A stretch of 64,000 nt of DNA from Streblospio benedicti (lineage: Eukaryota; Annelida; Polychaeta; Spionida; Spionidae), in the NCBI GenBank assembly GCA_019095985.1, contig CM032660.1:12768556-12832555 (forward strand), in the 5' to 3' direction. Below are positions 24,701-37,209 of this stretch, one piece after another. The notes under the pieces were generated by a model, which worked only from the letters and a program-made list of their open reading frames with translations, was not told the origin of the DNA and did not search any database. The first letter of the stretch is position 1; each line of letters begins with the position of its first letter. The position numbers and the translations under genes are program-made.

Positions 24701-27700
24701 CAAACGAATTATAAAATGTGATGATATTACTAGAGCATGCAAACAGCCATACCTTACCAGAAAATAATAACAAATGGAGCTGTCAACACACGGGTTAAGA
24801 AATATCTATAGGTGTTTGGTTGATCTATAAATCTAGACTAACATGACCCCACTCATCAAAAATAAAGTGATACTGCATAGCAGGTGGATCCTTGAGACCT
24901 AATATCTTTATTTTATTTTTCCAAATTAACTTTCATTTGAAGGATTGGTGAAATGTAACATTATTACTACAGCTTGCACACAGGAATAACTTATAAGAGT
25001 TCTATTGCAGATACAGCTGTCAAGACACGGATTTAGTTTAGAAAGACGATCTTGGCAGATTTATATAGTTTGCTGACGGAAATCAACCACCATACATATA
25101 GTCTTTTGGCTGTTATTTCCGTTATTATCTGCCCTATTAATGTAAAATTAGGATTGGTCAATCAGTAGTAATAGGCGTTCAATCCATTCATATCATTGGA
25201 CATTTTCTGATACTTTTACGGGTTATAATAGCGGAGTTTGACTTAGGTGCACATGGGAAAATAATGCCACAATATGGTCAAACTAACGAGCTTGTATATC
25301 TTTACTATCTATCATAATCTCATCTCCATCCAGTATGTTGTGGGCGAGTGTATATATAATGAGTTCTAATTCATAAATAGGATAAATAATAAATTTAAAC
25401 CATATAAATATTGTGTCAAAATACGGCAAATTTCCCTTCATTAACACGGGAGCGAGTTTTATTTACCTGTAACTCAACGCTCGTGGCTGACGCATCCTCC
25501 ATCACATGCTTTGCTACGGCGAACGTACATACGTATGAATCAGAGCTTTTTCATCAAGGCTGTTTCTTGAAACCGTGTTTTCGTGTATTAGTGTCTCAAT
25601 TTTATACCTGACAAGTATTATTGTTGCCAATTTTCCATTCAATATCCATTGCACAATACAAGGGTAATGTTATTGTATGCAGTGTTCAGAAAATGTCTGC
25701 TTCATTCTTGTGGCTTGACAAAATAGGGTAATGGAGATATTGCCAGTGTTTACAATCTGGCTTATAGACAATTAGTTGGATCAGAATGACAGAGCCATAC
25801 ATAAGACTACATGGGTTAAAACAAATATGAATTACTGATTATTATTGATATTGCAAAGTTTCCAGGGAACCATTGTTTTGTTGGTTTGATAGTGGACTCA
25901 AACTCACCACCTTCCTATTCTACACCATAGACCAGTCATGTATGTAAAGGATGAGCTAAATAGGTGGATGGTGAAGCAGACATTGTCTGATGTAATGAGA
26001 TTGCAAATGTGTCTTAAGTATACATATAAACTACAAAATTAACTTTCAGAACTATAGTAGACTGGCTTCTACTATACAATGATGTGTGCTTCCGTGGCCG
26101 ATTGGATAGGTAGTTGGACTCATGACCAGTAGGTCATGGATTCGATTCCTGGTCAGGTTTGGTGGTGGGTGTTGAGCAAACCCCTAACAGGTTGCACTCT
26201 GATCCATGGTACCTACACCTTAGGGTACAGGTCAGGTGAGAGAACACTAGTGTGAGTGATAAGCACGTCAGCAGTATGGTAGCGATATGTTGTATGCGCC
26301 CCAGGGAGTTGAGATAGATATAGTGTGACAAGGATGCCAATAACCTGGTGTAGATGTAAAGTCGCTAGAGCATGACAAACTGTGAATTGCGACTGTAAAT
26401 AAGCACATTTACATTGACATTTACATGACTCATATCCTTCAGGATATCTGTTTCTATATTTTCATTATTTGAGATATTGATGTCATTTTTCATGAAATAC
26501 ATGTAAGCGTGATATAAATTATGACATGATATAAGCATTGTGTCAAAACAATGCCAACATTATGGATGGGGAATGGGGTGGGTAGTTACACAAAGAGTCA
26601 AAATGTACATTGTACTATAATTGTGTGTGATTCTTTTAGAATAAAAAATGATTCATTAGCCAAAGAAACAATGTAGCATATAGTGTATCTAATAGGACCT
26701 TCAATACTCTGAATACGGAATCGAATACAATGGGTATTTGCTTTGAAATTTAAAAAGAAATCTATATATGGTATATCTTTCTTATTTGCTTGCAAATTTT
26801 CTTGTCTTCTTCATACATGTACACATCGTTGGTCTATACGAATCTCTTTTACGCTGCACATATATTCAGTGTTACAATATCTACGTGTTGGTTAAGTACA
26901 TGTACCGTATTCGTTCTTATAAGCGCACCTGTCCCATTAAATGTATGCACACCCTACTATTAACATAGATTAAATCAAACATACTTTGCTTTTACCCGCC
27001 AAAGATTTCATGTTTATCTCTCCATATTGTAAGACTAATACGTCGGTATGCGCCGGCAAGTTGTAAAAAAATACTAACACGCCAGTTGCGTTGTGAAAAA
27101 CATGCCGGTTGCGTTGTGAAAGAACGTTTGCGGTGAGCAATAAAAGAAAAAATGCAACAACCGCAAAAAATTGTCTGGGTGCGCTTATTACTAATATTCA
27201 ACATTTGTTTGTATTTGAAATTTGTTTTTTGTAAGCGCACTGTGTGCTTATTAGAACAAATACGGTAGTTGAGAAATTCGTCAGGTTGGACTTACATAAA
27301 AAAAATCAATTCTCAAATATTATGGGCTTTGAATCACCAATATACACTGTGTATATATGAAGATGCGTCATGCAGTCTAGACATATACTTACGTGTATGA
27401 AAAAAAAAAATATATATTTAATTTTTAACAAATAATTTGTTAAAATTACTGTGGTAGTATTTCAAATGAACTCATGAAAACCACCAGTTTAGTATCAACT
27501 GTTTCGTATTTATATTGCCAATTTAATTCATATGACTTCATAAAACATGATTATATTGTGCACATTATGTGGTAGGTATTCTGATTGAAGTAGACAACTT
27601 GATATTTTTTCCCCTCTATGGTCAATCAGACGGCATCAGATTTTAGAATCTGTTGTTGCTCTATATACGTGCATTACACAAGACTACATGGTTACTCAGA

Positions 27701-30700
27701 AACGCCTACTGTAGTCAAAATGAGCACCACCATATAGACTAAAAAAGCAGTTTTCTTATAGAAAAGCAATTCTCAAGATGTAGTGTCTAGTCCATTTGGT
27801 ATGGTAATTTATGACCTTATCCCATTACTGCGTAAGTGGTGTCCTCGGTCTGAGTCCTTGATCATAGTACAATAAAGCTCATCACGTGGCAGTACAGCTG
27901 CAAATATATCTGAGATTTTATACTTTGTACTGATCACTTTTAGTGACAATCATAGAGGAGGGATATGTTGTAATCAAGAACCAAACTTATAACACAGATC
28001 TCTTTCTCTGACAAGGTTGTCCAGCAGAACAGTGTTGTCAATTTCTCTTTGACTGTATTACAGTTGTTGTTTAACTTTTGCAAACATTATATTCCAAATT
28101 TTATGGTTTCATCAGATTACATTATAGAATGGCCCAAAAGAAACATGGATATGTAGTCCACAAAGTATCCGCCTTGTTTTCTTTTTTGTATTTTGCAAAT
28201 ATTATGTATTATAAAATGCTGAATAAATGCCCACATTTGAATTGATGGAAATTCGTGTTTTTAAGGAGTCTTCGATTAAACACCTGGTGGCCAAGTTTGT
28301 CTGGCATTAAAACATTTAAAACATGCACTGACAGCCACATCATTGAAGTCATAAAGCAACACACCATTATAAACAAAGACAAGTGTATAATTTGAAGCCT
28401 CAGATGCTATGTGATAGCAAAATGTTCTTCTAATCACATAGTTATAGAGTTACTGGTTAACAAACAATATTAGGAGTTATTTTAAATCATGGGATTTTTA
28501 CAGGGGTAACTAGGTATCTAAATGGTCACCTAAGGCTACTACACACCATTTTACGGTACATTTGTATATAACAGATTGTAGCTATGTAAAACTAGCTTCC
28601 CTCCCGTCTCCTACGGAGACATAACGCACGCAGCAACAGAGACAAACGCACGCAGCAACAACGATGGATAAAGTCGCACGCAGCAACATAAAAACATAAC
28701 GCACGCAGCAATAGTGAAATATAACGCACGCAGCAACAACCAGAAGTGCAATGTAAATAAAAAAACAATCATTTGTACGCGAAAAATGATGGTACAACTG
28801 AGTTTTCGCGTCAATACTGAAGCAAGCAAGTGCACAAAGAACAAAGAAACCCGTAGAAGGTGATTTCCCACAAAGTGGTACACTCAAAATGCGTGAAAGC
28901 ACCCCAGGAAAGTGATGCAGGGGAATTTCCAAAAATAAAAGAAAACAACCATGGCCATGCCCATGTCTTCGTAATTATATATAGATTCCAATGCGAATCA
29001 CTGAATTATCGTGCATGAAACCCTTACTTGAAATGTATACACATTTTCTTCAACATACATTGGTAAATTTGTTACATGTAATTTTTAAAACAGAAATGAG
29101 TTCATTGGACACTTTCATTGCCATTCTTCTAAAGAGATTTCTCATATAAGAAGGTTTTATGGTCAAAGGCATGTCATGCTGAAATGGAGATTGGTGTTGC
29201 CATTTATTATATCGGTAATCAAGGTTTATCTCAATGTGATGTGTTTGCACTAATTTTCACCTAAAAATAAGATCAATGTAAGTGTCATTGTGATTTTGGC
29301 GACAGGTCAATCACTTGTTGTTCTACTGTTGTTAGCATTATCAACAAGTTCAGCTGTTGTGGATAGTATGGCCCATGCGCAATTGGACATTACATGAGTT
29401 GGATCTAAATGGATCAATGATATATATTGACTCTACATGTTTCTGGTGGCACACCAAGGAATGTAATGTACATGTATGCTGAAGAATGGAGACTTTCAGT
29501 CGTTTTATTTGTCATAATTGAATGCATGGTTTTCTATAGTACAGAATCATTATTTATAGTGCTAAAGGGATGGATACTATACTTATTTATTATTGCACAA
29601 TCTCATTGATTTAAGTATACTACAATTCATATTACTGTCTTCTATTCCGATCTCTGGTTATTTTGTACTGGTTTCTTGTTGTCTGTTACTGTTTGGCCAC
29701 ATGATAATTGTTTTGCTCCAGTAACATTAAAGGCAGAACACGTTGCAGATCAATGCCATACATCGAGTGCTTATTGATGCAACCAGGGTAATGCACTCAC
29801 CAGTCTGTTCTCAACTACTAACGGAAGCAATTCTAGCTGTTAACTCATGCACTTGTTTTAAGATCCAGTTTCTCAGTCCTTATTTGGTCAAATACTGGTG
29901 AAACATGTCTGTGATACTTTTGTGTGTAATATATGTTATCTGATGCAAAACTCCTACTTAGTGTTGGCCCTGTCATAATTGTCGTGACAAGTGTCATACG
30001 TTTTGCTTATAAATACAAACAGGGAAGGGGGCCTTGTCCAAATGACTCCAACAAGTATTTATTGAAAGACAATTATAAAAACTGTGACAATGGTTACTAA
30101 TTGCATCTCCATCATTCTAAGATTGCTCATTGCAAATGTAAGTTGTCTTCTTACTAGCAGAAAAAAATTATTAGGTCAGTCTTATTGTGTGATAATAACT
30201 AGACATCTCTGAAAGAGTACAGACGTTTGTTGTATGTAAAACCGCAGATTACTTAAACTGTTTAAGTACCGGGTAATCTGTGCGTTCTCTTTGTGAATCT
30301 CTTTCATGTTGCTCATGTATTAATCAATCAATCAATCAATCTGACAATCTATCAATCAAATCTTACACAAGTATTTATTTCGGTAGGCACTACTTATTCC
30401 TCCGTGTATGTGTATAATAATCTGCAGGGCTTTATGAGCATATGGGCAGATGGTTAAATGTACTATTTAAAAGCCCTGTAACACAGACACAATGCATTAA
30501 TTATGCATGAAAGATCTGGGAATTTCAGCAATGCATGAAACGTCTGTTTTAAACGGTATGTACACATGTGTAATATGCGCGGAGGGCTGCCAATATGTTG
30601 AGCAGTATTTTGGATTGTCCAAACTTTCTCCGCAGCATAAAATCCATAAAACTAAGCGCCCGGTACGTAGATATAGTGCCAGACGTGCACTATATATACA

Positions 30701-33700
30701 GGTACATGATATTAAAGGGGAAGAAAATGGAGCTCATACCTCATATTGGCCATGTTTAGATGTTTTCCCATTTTTTTTCTCATGTCTTCGACGAATGAAA
30801 AACTGATGTACATGTATCACTTATTAGGTTATGAAATATTAACCATACGGTGTAGAGCGAGGACAAAGCGAGTTCTATGAGGTATGAGTGAAGTATACGT
30901 ATTTAATACGTCACTTATGCTTCAAATTTCAATGCGCCACTTTAGCATTTATGGCGTCGGCCGGCGTATTGGGATCTTTTTGCGTGGACCATGCATTTTT
31001 TAATAAGTTGAGCCTATGTGACAGTAACATAGGGGTATGGCCTGACTGCCCAATTTAATCTGCAAGCGTCCTTTCCTCTCCAAGCCGTTCTGTCATTTGG
31101 ATCTGTTTGCTGGTTCCCAGATGTGTTTAATCTTTCTGCATGACTGTGTCCCAAGTGTGCTTTCTTGTTCCCACGCCTTTTTCTCTCCTTGTATTTATTC
31201 GAATGGTCTAACCAAGTGACCAACCAACCAACTATTTGTCTGGTTTGTTACCCCTCTACAGGTAACATAGTTAGACATAGGGTGCTCAAATTTTGTTTGT
31301 AAACCAAAAATGCTGACTACTTGGAACCTATTTCACATTCCCAAAAGGTCCATATTTGGATCCATTCTGGACCATGATTTTGTCAATTTCTGAGTTGGTA
31401 ACCCCTCTACAGGTTACATCAGTTGAGTGTACCAGTAGAGTGCTCAAATTTGGTATATGTAAATGTTAGGTAAAAATAGTGACCATTCGCAACTTTTTAC
31501 AAATTGACCTAATCGGTCTGTATTTATGTGCATTCCAAATCCAGACAATTATTTGCTCTATTTCTGACTGAAATTAAATATGCAAACAAGTGTATAATGT
31601 TTGATATGGTGAGAGCTAATATAAGAAAGAAGTTTTACCTGTATAGTGTTGGAAATGTGAATATCATGTTAATGAACATAAATTGTATGAAATCTTAATT
31701 TGCAAAGTTACAAGTTACATTGTGATGAAAGCTTACATTTCCTTTTCGCTATAAGATGCAAAGGAAATAGTGTGGAAGCAAAGCCCATTATTGCATGCAG
31801 CATTATTCTCTTTCATGGCAAAATATTCTGAATATTTATGTACAATGTCGTATTTTAGGTAAAATGAAGATTCAACACAAATTATCGGAATAAAAGTTCA
31901 TGCGTGAATGAGTATTGTCTAGTTATTTGAAATAATGATTTCATGCATGCATTCATGTATTTTTATTGTTGTCTTTATAGAGCTCTAGCTACTGTTGAGG
32001 TGCCAATCCTTGATGACCACCATACAGTGAATGTTGGTTGGATCCAGACATGTACCGAAATGAAGTTTGTTAATACGTACGGAGATGAAGGACTGTAAGT
32101 GAAGACTTTTATAATGTTTTGCTGCTTTATGGGTTTCATTTTTATCTGCTTGTTAGCGGCTGGCGATAGCTAAAATGTATCTAAATTTTGTATAATTTGT
32201 TAACCAAAAGGAACTTTATGTTTGCAATTCTTAAACAATCATATCCAATTAATGTTCAAGAAATTCACCCCGACCCCCAAAGCATCATGTGAAAGGGGAG
32301 AATTACAAATCCCTAGGCATATATATTTCTGCCGCGAGTGCCGATGGCACATTTGTTTGCATTGGAGTAAAGCCTTAGTGTATTGCTGTATTCATTTGTT
32401 TTAAGAGAAATCTATAGCTTTACTTAAATGTAGGCGAATTTTAGTTGAAGGTTGTGAAATATTTGTTTTAAAAGGCAATATCTTATAAGTTTGCAAATGA
32501 AAAATGTAAAATCATGTGGTAGAGAAAATCTATATTGTTGTATGTACATAACATTAGTTAAAAATACAATGATTTTTTTTCCATTAACAGCATTGATTTC
32601 ACTCTGAGTAGAACATAGTAGGCTCAATCTATTGATGAGTCTGAGTAGGATTTGAAAACTGATCATTCATATTAGGACTCGACACATTAAACACATACTT
32701 AGTAGTATCTTATATGTTTTACCTATCATAAAACAACTTCAGGCCTTTAAACTAGGTAATTATTCTACTGTTTATTAGAAGCACATTTGATTTAGAATAT
32801 TGATGAAAATATTTATGCTACTTTATCTTATCATATGTGGTAATGTACATGCTTTGTATGTTGAGTGCATATAATACTCTCCTGCAAGGAACTGACTTAT
32901 GCCATTCCTGTGGTAATCCCAATGTTTAAGCGGTTGCCAAATGACAGGAAAAAGTGGCTGTTGTCAACAGGGTACCTCCTCGAGATGAAAAACAAATATT
33001 AAATAGCAATGCAAAATGATATTGACAATAACAAATAATGGTAGTATGATGTAGTCTATGATGTAATTATTGGCTAGTACTTTACTATTCGAAGTTATGT
33101 CCAGTAAATATTGTTTTCAAATGACACGATGGCCACCATGTCATGTACATTTATAAGTGTTTTTTCATGAAAATTGTGAAAATTTAGTATAAAATGATTT
33201 ATATGTAAAATTACAAACTTATTCTTACAGTACGAGTTGGGAGTTCCCTGAAATCGTGTCGGGAAAATTCCAGATGATAGGTGATGCTGATGGAAAGCAA
33301 TATCCTTGGTATGGTTCTAAAAATGAGTTAGCTTCAGTTTCGGGGCCAACAAGAGAAGTCACCCCAGTTTCTGTGCATATGAATGACAACTTCTTTCCTC
33401 AGGTTTGATTACTTTTCTTATGTCTACTCAACTTATTGAATATTTGTAATGACATATTGTGCATATTGATACTCTATAAGAAGTAATTTACATATTATAA
33501 AGAAGTTTTTCCGCTCAGTACTTTAATGCAAGAGAATACGTCTGGAAAGTCACAGCAAGATGATTTTCATGATGGAAAAATTTCCTTGTGATCATGGTGA
33601 CAAAAGTCTGTATTAATCAATGGTCAATTACTACATTTATATAATATATATATTATTAAATATTTTCATTTTAAAGAAAGTCATTTAATTTCTTAAATAT

Positions 33701-35458
33701 ATTTGTAATTGATTCAGAAAATTTTAATGTGTAACCAATGTTTTACTTAGATGCCTTAATTCAAAGCCATATCTTCAAAAGCAACCAATATGGTATAAAA
33801 TATACAAAATATTTTTTTTCATTTTATAAAATGTTAATTTTGAATTTCTTTTAAGGTATTGTAGTTACTTTGTTTTTATTAGGTTCTCACCAAAATATTC
33901 TTTCAGATTTGTACAACAAACGTAGCAGTATAATTTAAGACTATATGTACATTTGTATCCATTTTAGGAATGAATATAACCATATTGTATATTTTTTTAC
34001 ATTTAAGTTAAGGGAAAAACGAATTGGTTGATATACAACTAGAATACTTGAATAAAAGCATATATTTTCATTTCTTTGTATGTATAATATATGTGTAATA
34101 ATGTTCTAGCTTGCAACAAATGTATAAAACTTATAGTGTCTCATTTGAAAAAAGATTTTAGGTATTTTATTTGTTGTAGTGTTATGACACATTAAAAACC
34201 ACCCTCAATGTTTTCTGATTTAGTTCTAAACCTTGTAATAAATGAGACTAATAAATAAAAACACACACAAAGGCAATATATATTAATATGCATTATTAAT
34301 TTGCAGGTGACGTGGTATGTGCCTGACAGTGAATACGACAAGACACCTCGCCTCACACACATACACAGGAAGCAAAGGTTTTTCACATATCTTGTTGCAC
34401 ACGACTTGCAAGCTCAACGATACCACATTTTGCAGGTGTGTTAGAATATATTGCTATTGTAACAGTCTTCTTTTATCATGAAATTGTGATTTGTAGCATC
34501 AAGCTAATTTTTCAAAAAACAAGACATGCATTCTTGTATGACATTATCCATAAATATCATGAGTTAATTCAAATAGTTTTTGCATTTTAGCCTTTTTGTC
34601 TTTCAGTCTGCATAAAGTTTAGAGATGTAATATTCACTCCATTTACAAATTTGAATATTCGTCCAAAATAATGATCAAAATCTTTGAAATATTCGCTACA
34701 TTTTGGAACCTTATTCGTTTTCGTGTAAATGGTGGTGTACATCTGATCTGATCAAATGATGTAGGTAGTAATTATAACTGGTTAGCGTTTGTAACAGGCA
34801 ACTGCCGACTCATACCACCGCATTATTTGAAGGCCAAATATTCGAATATCACTTTCACAACCAAATATTCAGTTTTTGACATCTCTAAAAAGGAATGATT
34901 CCTAAATTTGAAATCTAAATTTTGTACAAGAAATACTTCAGAGTATTAGTCACAAATGATGACTGACTTTTTTGCAAACCTTTTTTAATAGGTGGTAGAA
35001 TGGTCGATGGAGTTGAACATAGACGTCAATCCAATGGCCCCACTAGGTAAACGTGCACGTCTCATTGGTCCCATGGACCAAATACAACCGAGAGAAGTCT
35101 CGTGTAGTTTTCTACCCCTACAGGTATGTGCATTTTTAAAATTTGATATATTCAAATCTTATACTAGAATACAATGATTTACTTTGTGCTGGAGCTTATC
35201 ATGGTAGCTCACCATCAAACGATTTTCTTTTCTTTAAAGATATAATTTTTTTGTGCAATGGCTATGAACTTTTTCTTGCAGCCTTATGCACTGAAGCCTC
35301 CAAATGCCAACAATGCCCAGACCCTGGTGTGGCGGCCACGTCGTGGTGAACCGCGCATCATTGTTCCTCCAATTGAGACCACTATGGACATGGAAAAATA
35401 CATCATCTCCACGCGGAATCTGGACATGTCACCGCCAAGCTCAAGCTCGAAGTCCTGA
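18800..35458 (+). CDS. FAM78: FAM78-family protein, six coding exons, 492 aa
   Basis: Coding exons: 18800-19554, 31981-32094, 33231-33402, 34307-34435, 34992-35123 and 35282-35458, all with GT/AG borders and compatible phases (2,2,0,0,0). From about residue 217 the product follows vertebrate FAM78A/B almost without gaps, as I remember those sequences: KAAIDKKPTSVDEKSS, LKYKTPHFR, VGWIQTCTEMKF, YGDEGLTSWEFPE, YPWYG, MNDNFFPQVTW, PLGKRARL and KPPNANNAQTLVWRP. The family has no established biochemical function, and I assign none. Vertebrate members are about 280 residues with a short N terminus. Here about 200 extra residues (Ser-, Asn-, Gln- and His-rich, probably disordered) precede the conserved part in the same exon. 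The start at 18800 is the first ATG after an in-frame stop. Intron 1 is 12.4 kb and contains a 100-N assembly gap. Family assignment is very secure; A versus B cannot be decided and may not apply in an invertebrate. Confidence 0.95.
19890..20002 (+). repeat. single arm of the hairpin family seen at 11856-12084
   Basis: It shares the order GTTGA..AGG.CACT, GATG.CGAAACATGT, AAATAAATTTAAATTT, ATAGGACTTTATTTT and GGCAGCAGAAACAGAAA with the right arm of the 12-kb hairpin. It shows that the hairpin there arose from a dispersed repeat. Confidence 0.7.
22098..22125 (+). repeat. tRNA box-B-like fragment, possible SINE remnant
   Basis: GGTCCAGGGTTCGAGTCCTG matches a tRNA box B with its stem, but no box A lies at the proper distance. 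Probably the remnant of a tRNA-derived SINE. Confidence 0.3.
22503..22602. other. assembly gap (100 N)
   Basis: A run of exactly 100 N, the usual placeholder for a gap of unknown size. It lies inside FAM78 intron 1, so the true intron length is uncertain. Confidence 0.99.
24280..25060. repeat. diverged direct repeats, about three units
   Basis: Recurring words in the same order include ACAGCCATACCTTA (24282, 24746, altered near 24973), TGTCAACACACG-like words (24303, 24785, 25019) and GCAGGTGG (24648, 24880). A hairpin CACGAAACCACGGTTTCGTG sits at about 24310-24329. This looks like an old segmental duplication or decayed satellite, with no coding frame. Confidence 0.4.
26088..26420 (+). mobile_element. 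tRNA-derived SINE
   Basis: The head has a box A (TGGCCGATTGGATAGGTAGT), an arm-like ATGACCAGTAGGTCATG and a box B (GGATTCGATTCCTGG) at normal tRNA spacing, beginning near 26090. A tRNA-unrelated body follows, ending in GACTGTAAATAAGCACATTT at about 26390-26410. Lacking a closing acceptor stem, it is not a functional tRNA gene. Confidence 0.75.
26905..27263. mobile_element. TA-flanked MITE, family copy 1 (359 bp)
   Basis: Ends CCGTATTCGTTCTTATAAGC and GCTTATTAGAACAAATACGG are inverted, with TA at 26903-26904 and 27264-27265. The interior has an AAAGATTTCAT-TTT-ATCTC and CATATTGTAAGACTAATACG block found in two other copies in this window (48097-48350, 56116-56412). No coding capacity. Confidence 0.8.
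28625..28738. repeat. five spaced direct repeats, 12-14 bp
   Basis: CGCACGCAGCAACA occurs at 28625, 28647, 28675, 28700 (12 bp only) and 28725, separated by unrelated spacers of 8-14 bp. It lies in FAM78 intron 1. This is a small irregular minisatellite or a cluster of binding sites, not a CRISPR array: the repeat and spacers are far too short and the genome is animal. Confidence 0.75.
30328..30350. repeat. AATC microsatellite
   Basis: About five tandem AATC units inside FAM78 intron 1. Confidence 0.8.
31010..31225 (-). mobile_element. RTE-like LINE 3' end, degenerate
   Basis: The minus-strand translation near the right edge reads KKAHLGHS..ERLNTSG..QTDPNDRTAWRGKDAC, matching the order of the ORF2 C-terminal tail in the copies at 13480 and 48400 (GMGLIDPNDQKVWK). 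The adjoining untranslated word GGGCAGTCAGGCCATAC is also shared. Confidence 0.6.
31245..31470. repeat. diverged two-unit tandem repeat, about 158-bp period
   Basis: GTTACCCCTCTACAGGTAAC at about 31248 and GTAACCCCTCTACAGGTTAC at about 31406 head two similar segments that each continue with GGTGCTCAAATTT / GAGTGCTCAAATTT. Each head word is itself nearly palindromic. Confidence 0.6.
32095..34991 (+). other. FAM78 introns 2, 3 and 4
   Basis: Introns 32095-33230, 33403-34306 and 34436-34991 (the last reaches exon 5) are AT-rich. I see no repeats of note, RNA genes or further exons in them. Intron 5 (35124-35281) is short and likewise featureless. Confidence 0.7.
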
Positions 35459-37165
35459 TATACGCTTTCTTCACCTGGCAGCAGAAGTAACCTGCTGTTG
35501 CAGGTCCTTGACAGTTGTTTTCGTCCCTTGGAAAAAGTGATTTTATAGAAACTGAGGTGCTGCTGTTTAGTTGTTGAATGTGAGACCAGTTCAGATTGGG
35601 GCGATATTTTAAATTGACTTGTTGGAAACGGAAATGATTTTGTCAAGACTGCTTTTAGTTTGAAGTTTGGGGCTTATATTTTAGTATGTGTGTTGGATAC
35701 AAATGTAGTTAAATATTGTGCGGTTCTTTATCATAATATATGAAATGCATTTTATATTTTTTGTTCAGTTAGTGTTTGTTTGTAATACCGGTATAAAGTA
35801 AATCATCTCAAAGTAATTGTTAAGTGCTATATCTGCAACATGTACTTGAAGTGTTTACTACTATTTCATCAGTGTGTGTTATTATTTGCATTTTGTATAA
35901 TTGTAAAAATGTAGGTATACTTGAGATTTCTATGAAAATGAGCCTGTATCTGTTGTAAAAAGCAGATTACATTGTTATATAACAAATTCTACCGGTGCTG
36001 TAATGTTTTACTTGTACAATGTAGTCCAAATAATTTAATTATTCGATACAACTGAAAAATCAGCTTTTAGATATTTTACCTTCAATGGAAAATTTATTTT
36101 ACTGCAAAATTATTCATGTATTGTTGAATAGTGTGTGTAGTCAAGAAAGGGTTTGAAAATATATGGGTCAAAATGTCCATGATACATTGATCATTCCATG
36201 ACTATTATTTGAAAGAATTTTATGTAAATAGATATCAACTTGAAGTTTACCCTGGGGAATGTGTGGGTTACTTATGAATGCATCAGTTATGTAATGATCG
36301 TGATCCATTATACTGAAGACAGTTTGAAGTGTTTATGATTTTTTCTAATGGTGTAGATACTTCTGTGCCAAAGAGCCTTCATTTATTTTTATTACAAGCT
36401 TATGTTGGCTTTACTTTTTGAAGTCCAAAAATAGCAATGGTAACATTCCGAGATCGATTATTGGCAGTATTTTATTCTAATTTATCATGAAGTGAATGTG
36501 ATATACGTGTCTCTTATTAGTCATGAATTATAATGGAAATTTACACATATTTTTTTGTTTTAATTGTGATTTTATTGCAAAGTGCAGTTTTCACGAAACA
36601 AGCATATTCTATTTCTTTAAAAAAAGGAAGGAAACATTTTAAAAATTAATTTAGCTGTCAAAATTATTAGTTATTCGAATTATTAGACTATTTTTATGCA
36701 AGTATATTCGGTGGTAATTTCTCTATAACATTTTAATTATATTGATCTCATTGTTTTGTTGTGATAATGCTTAGCTAGTCTTTATGTTGTGCTAACCTCA
36801 ATTTCGAAAGTACGTCAACATTCATCGTACTTGATAAGTCACTAAGTCTTCTTTGTCAATTGAGTATATTTGTCAATTGAAACACCTAGATGGAGATCTT
36901 TAGGTATTTTATCATTATTTTTATGGTACAAGAAATGTCATGTGTGTGTAAAAATGTCTGTGTTATTTATAATTGTTATGCATGATTGAAGAAAACGTCA
37001 TCAATTTTCTTTACATTTAGATTATTCTGTACTTTTTAGCTGCTAAATTTTTATGTATGTTAGAATTATGGTTACAATTTGGAGTGGACAAAATTCAACC
37101 ACCTTATCTATTTTCTGTGATATTGAATGCAAAGTGAAAAATAAAATTTGTTGTATATGTTAATA
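35459..37165 (+). other. FAM78 3' UTR
   Basis: AT-rich sequence after the stop, without interruption by a recognisable repeat. AATAAA at 37140-37145 is the best polyadenylation signal, giving a UTR of about 1.7 kb. Earlier or later sites cannot be excluded. Confidence 0.6.
37140..37145 (+). terminator. candidate polyadenylation signal for FAM78
   Basis: AATAAA followed by a GTTG/TGTT-rich stretch about 10-25 nt downstream, before LINE sequence begins. Confidence 0.5.
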
Positions 37166-37209
37166 GTTGTTTTCCCATGTTTTAAAACAAATTTGATATA
37201 TCAAATTTA

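Larger units (their letters stand above)
19555..31980 (+). other. FAM78 intron 1 (12.4 kb)
   Basis: Donor CAG|GTGAGT at 19555; acceptor TTTATAG at 31980. It contains a hairpin-family arm (19890-20002), a tRNA-like fragment (about 22100-22125), the assembly gap, diverged repeats (24280-25060), a SINE (26088-26420), a TA-flanked MITE (26905-27263), a spaced-repeat cluster (28625-28738), an AATC microsatellite (about 30328-30350), a LINE tail (31010-31225) and a two-unit tandem repeat (31245-31470). The open frames at 20138-20440, 21508-21978 and 22838-23356 match nothing and lack exon context. Confidence 0.85.

Noticed and set aside
26088-26165. Functional tRNA gene
   Set aside because: Box A and box B are present, but the acceptor stem does not close and a SINE body follows.
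28625-28738. CRISPR-like spaced repeats
   Set aside because: Repeats of 12-14 bp with spacers of 8-14 bp in an animal intron do not fit a CRISPR array.
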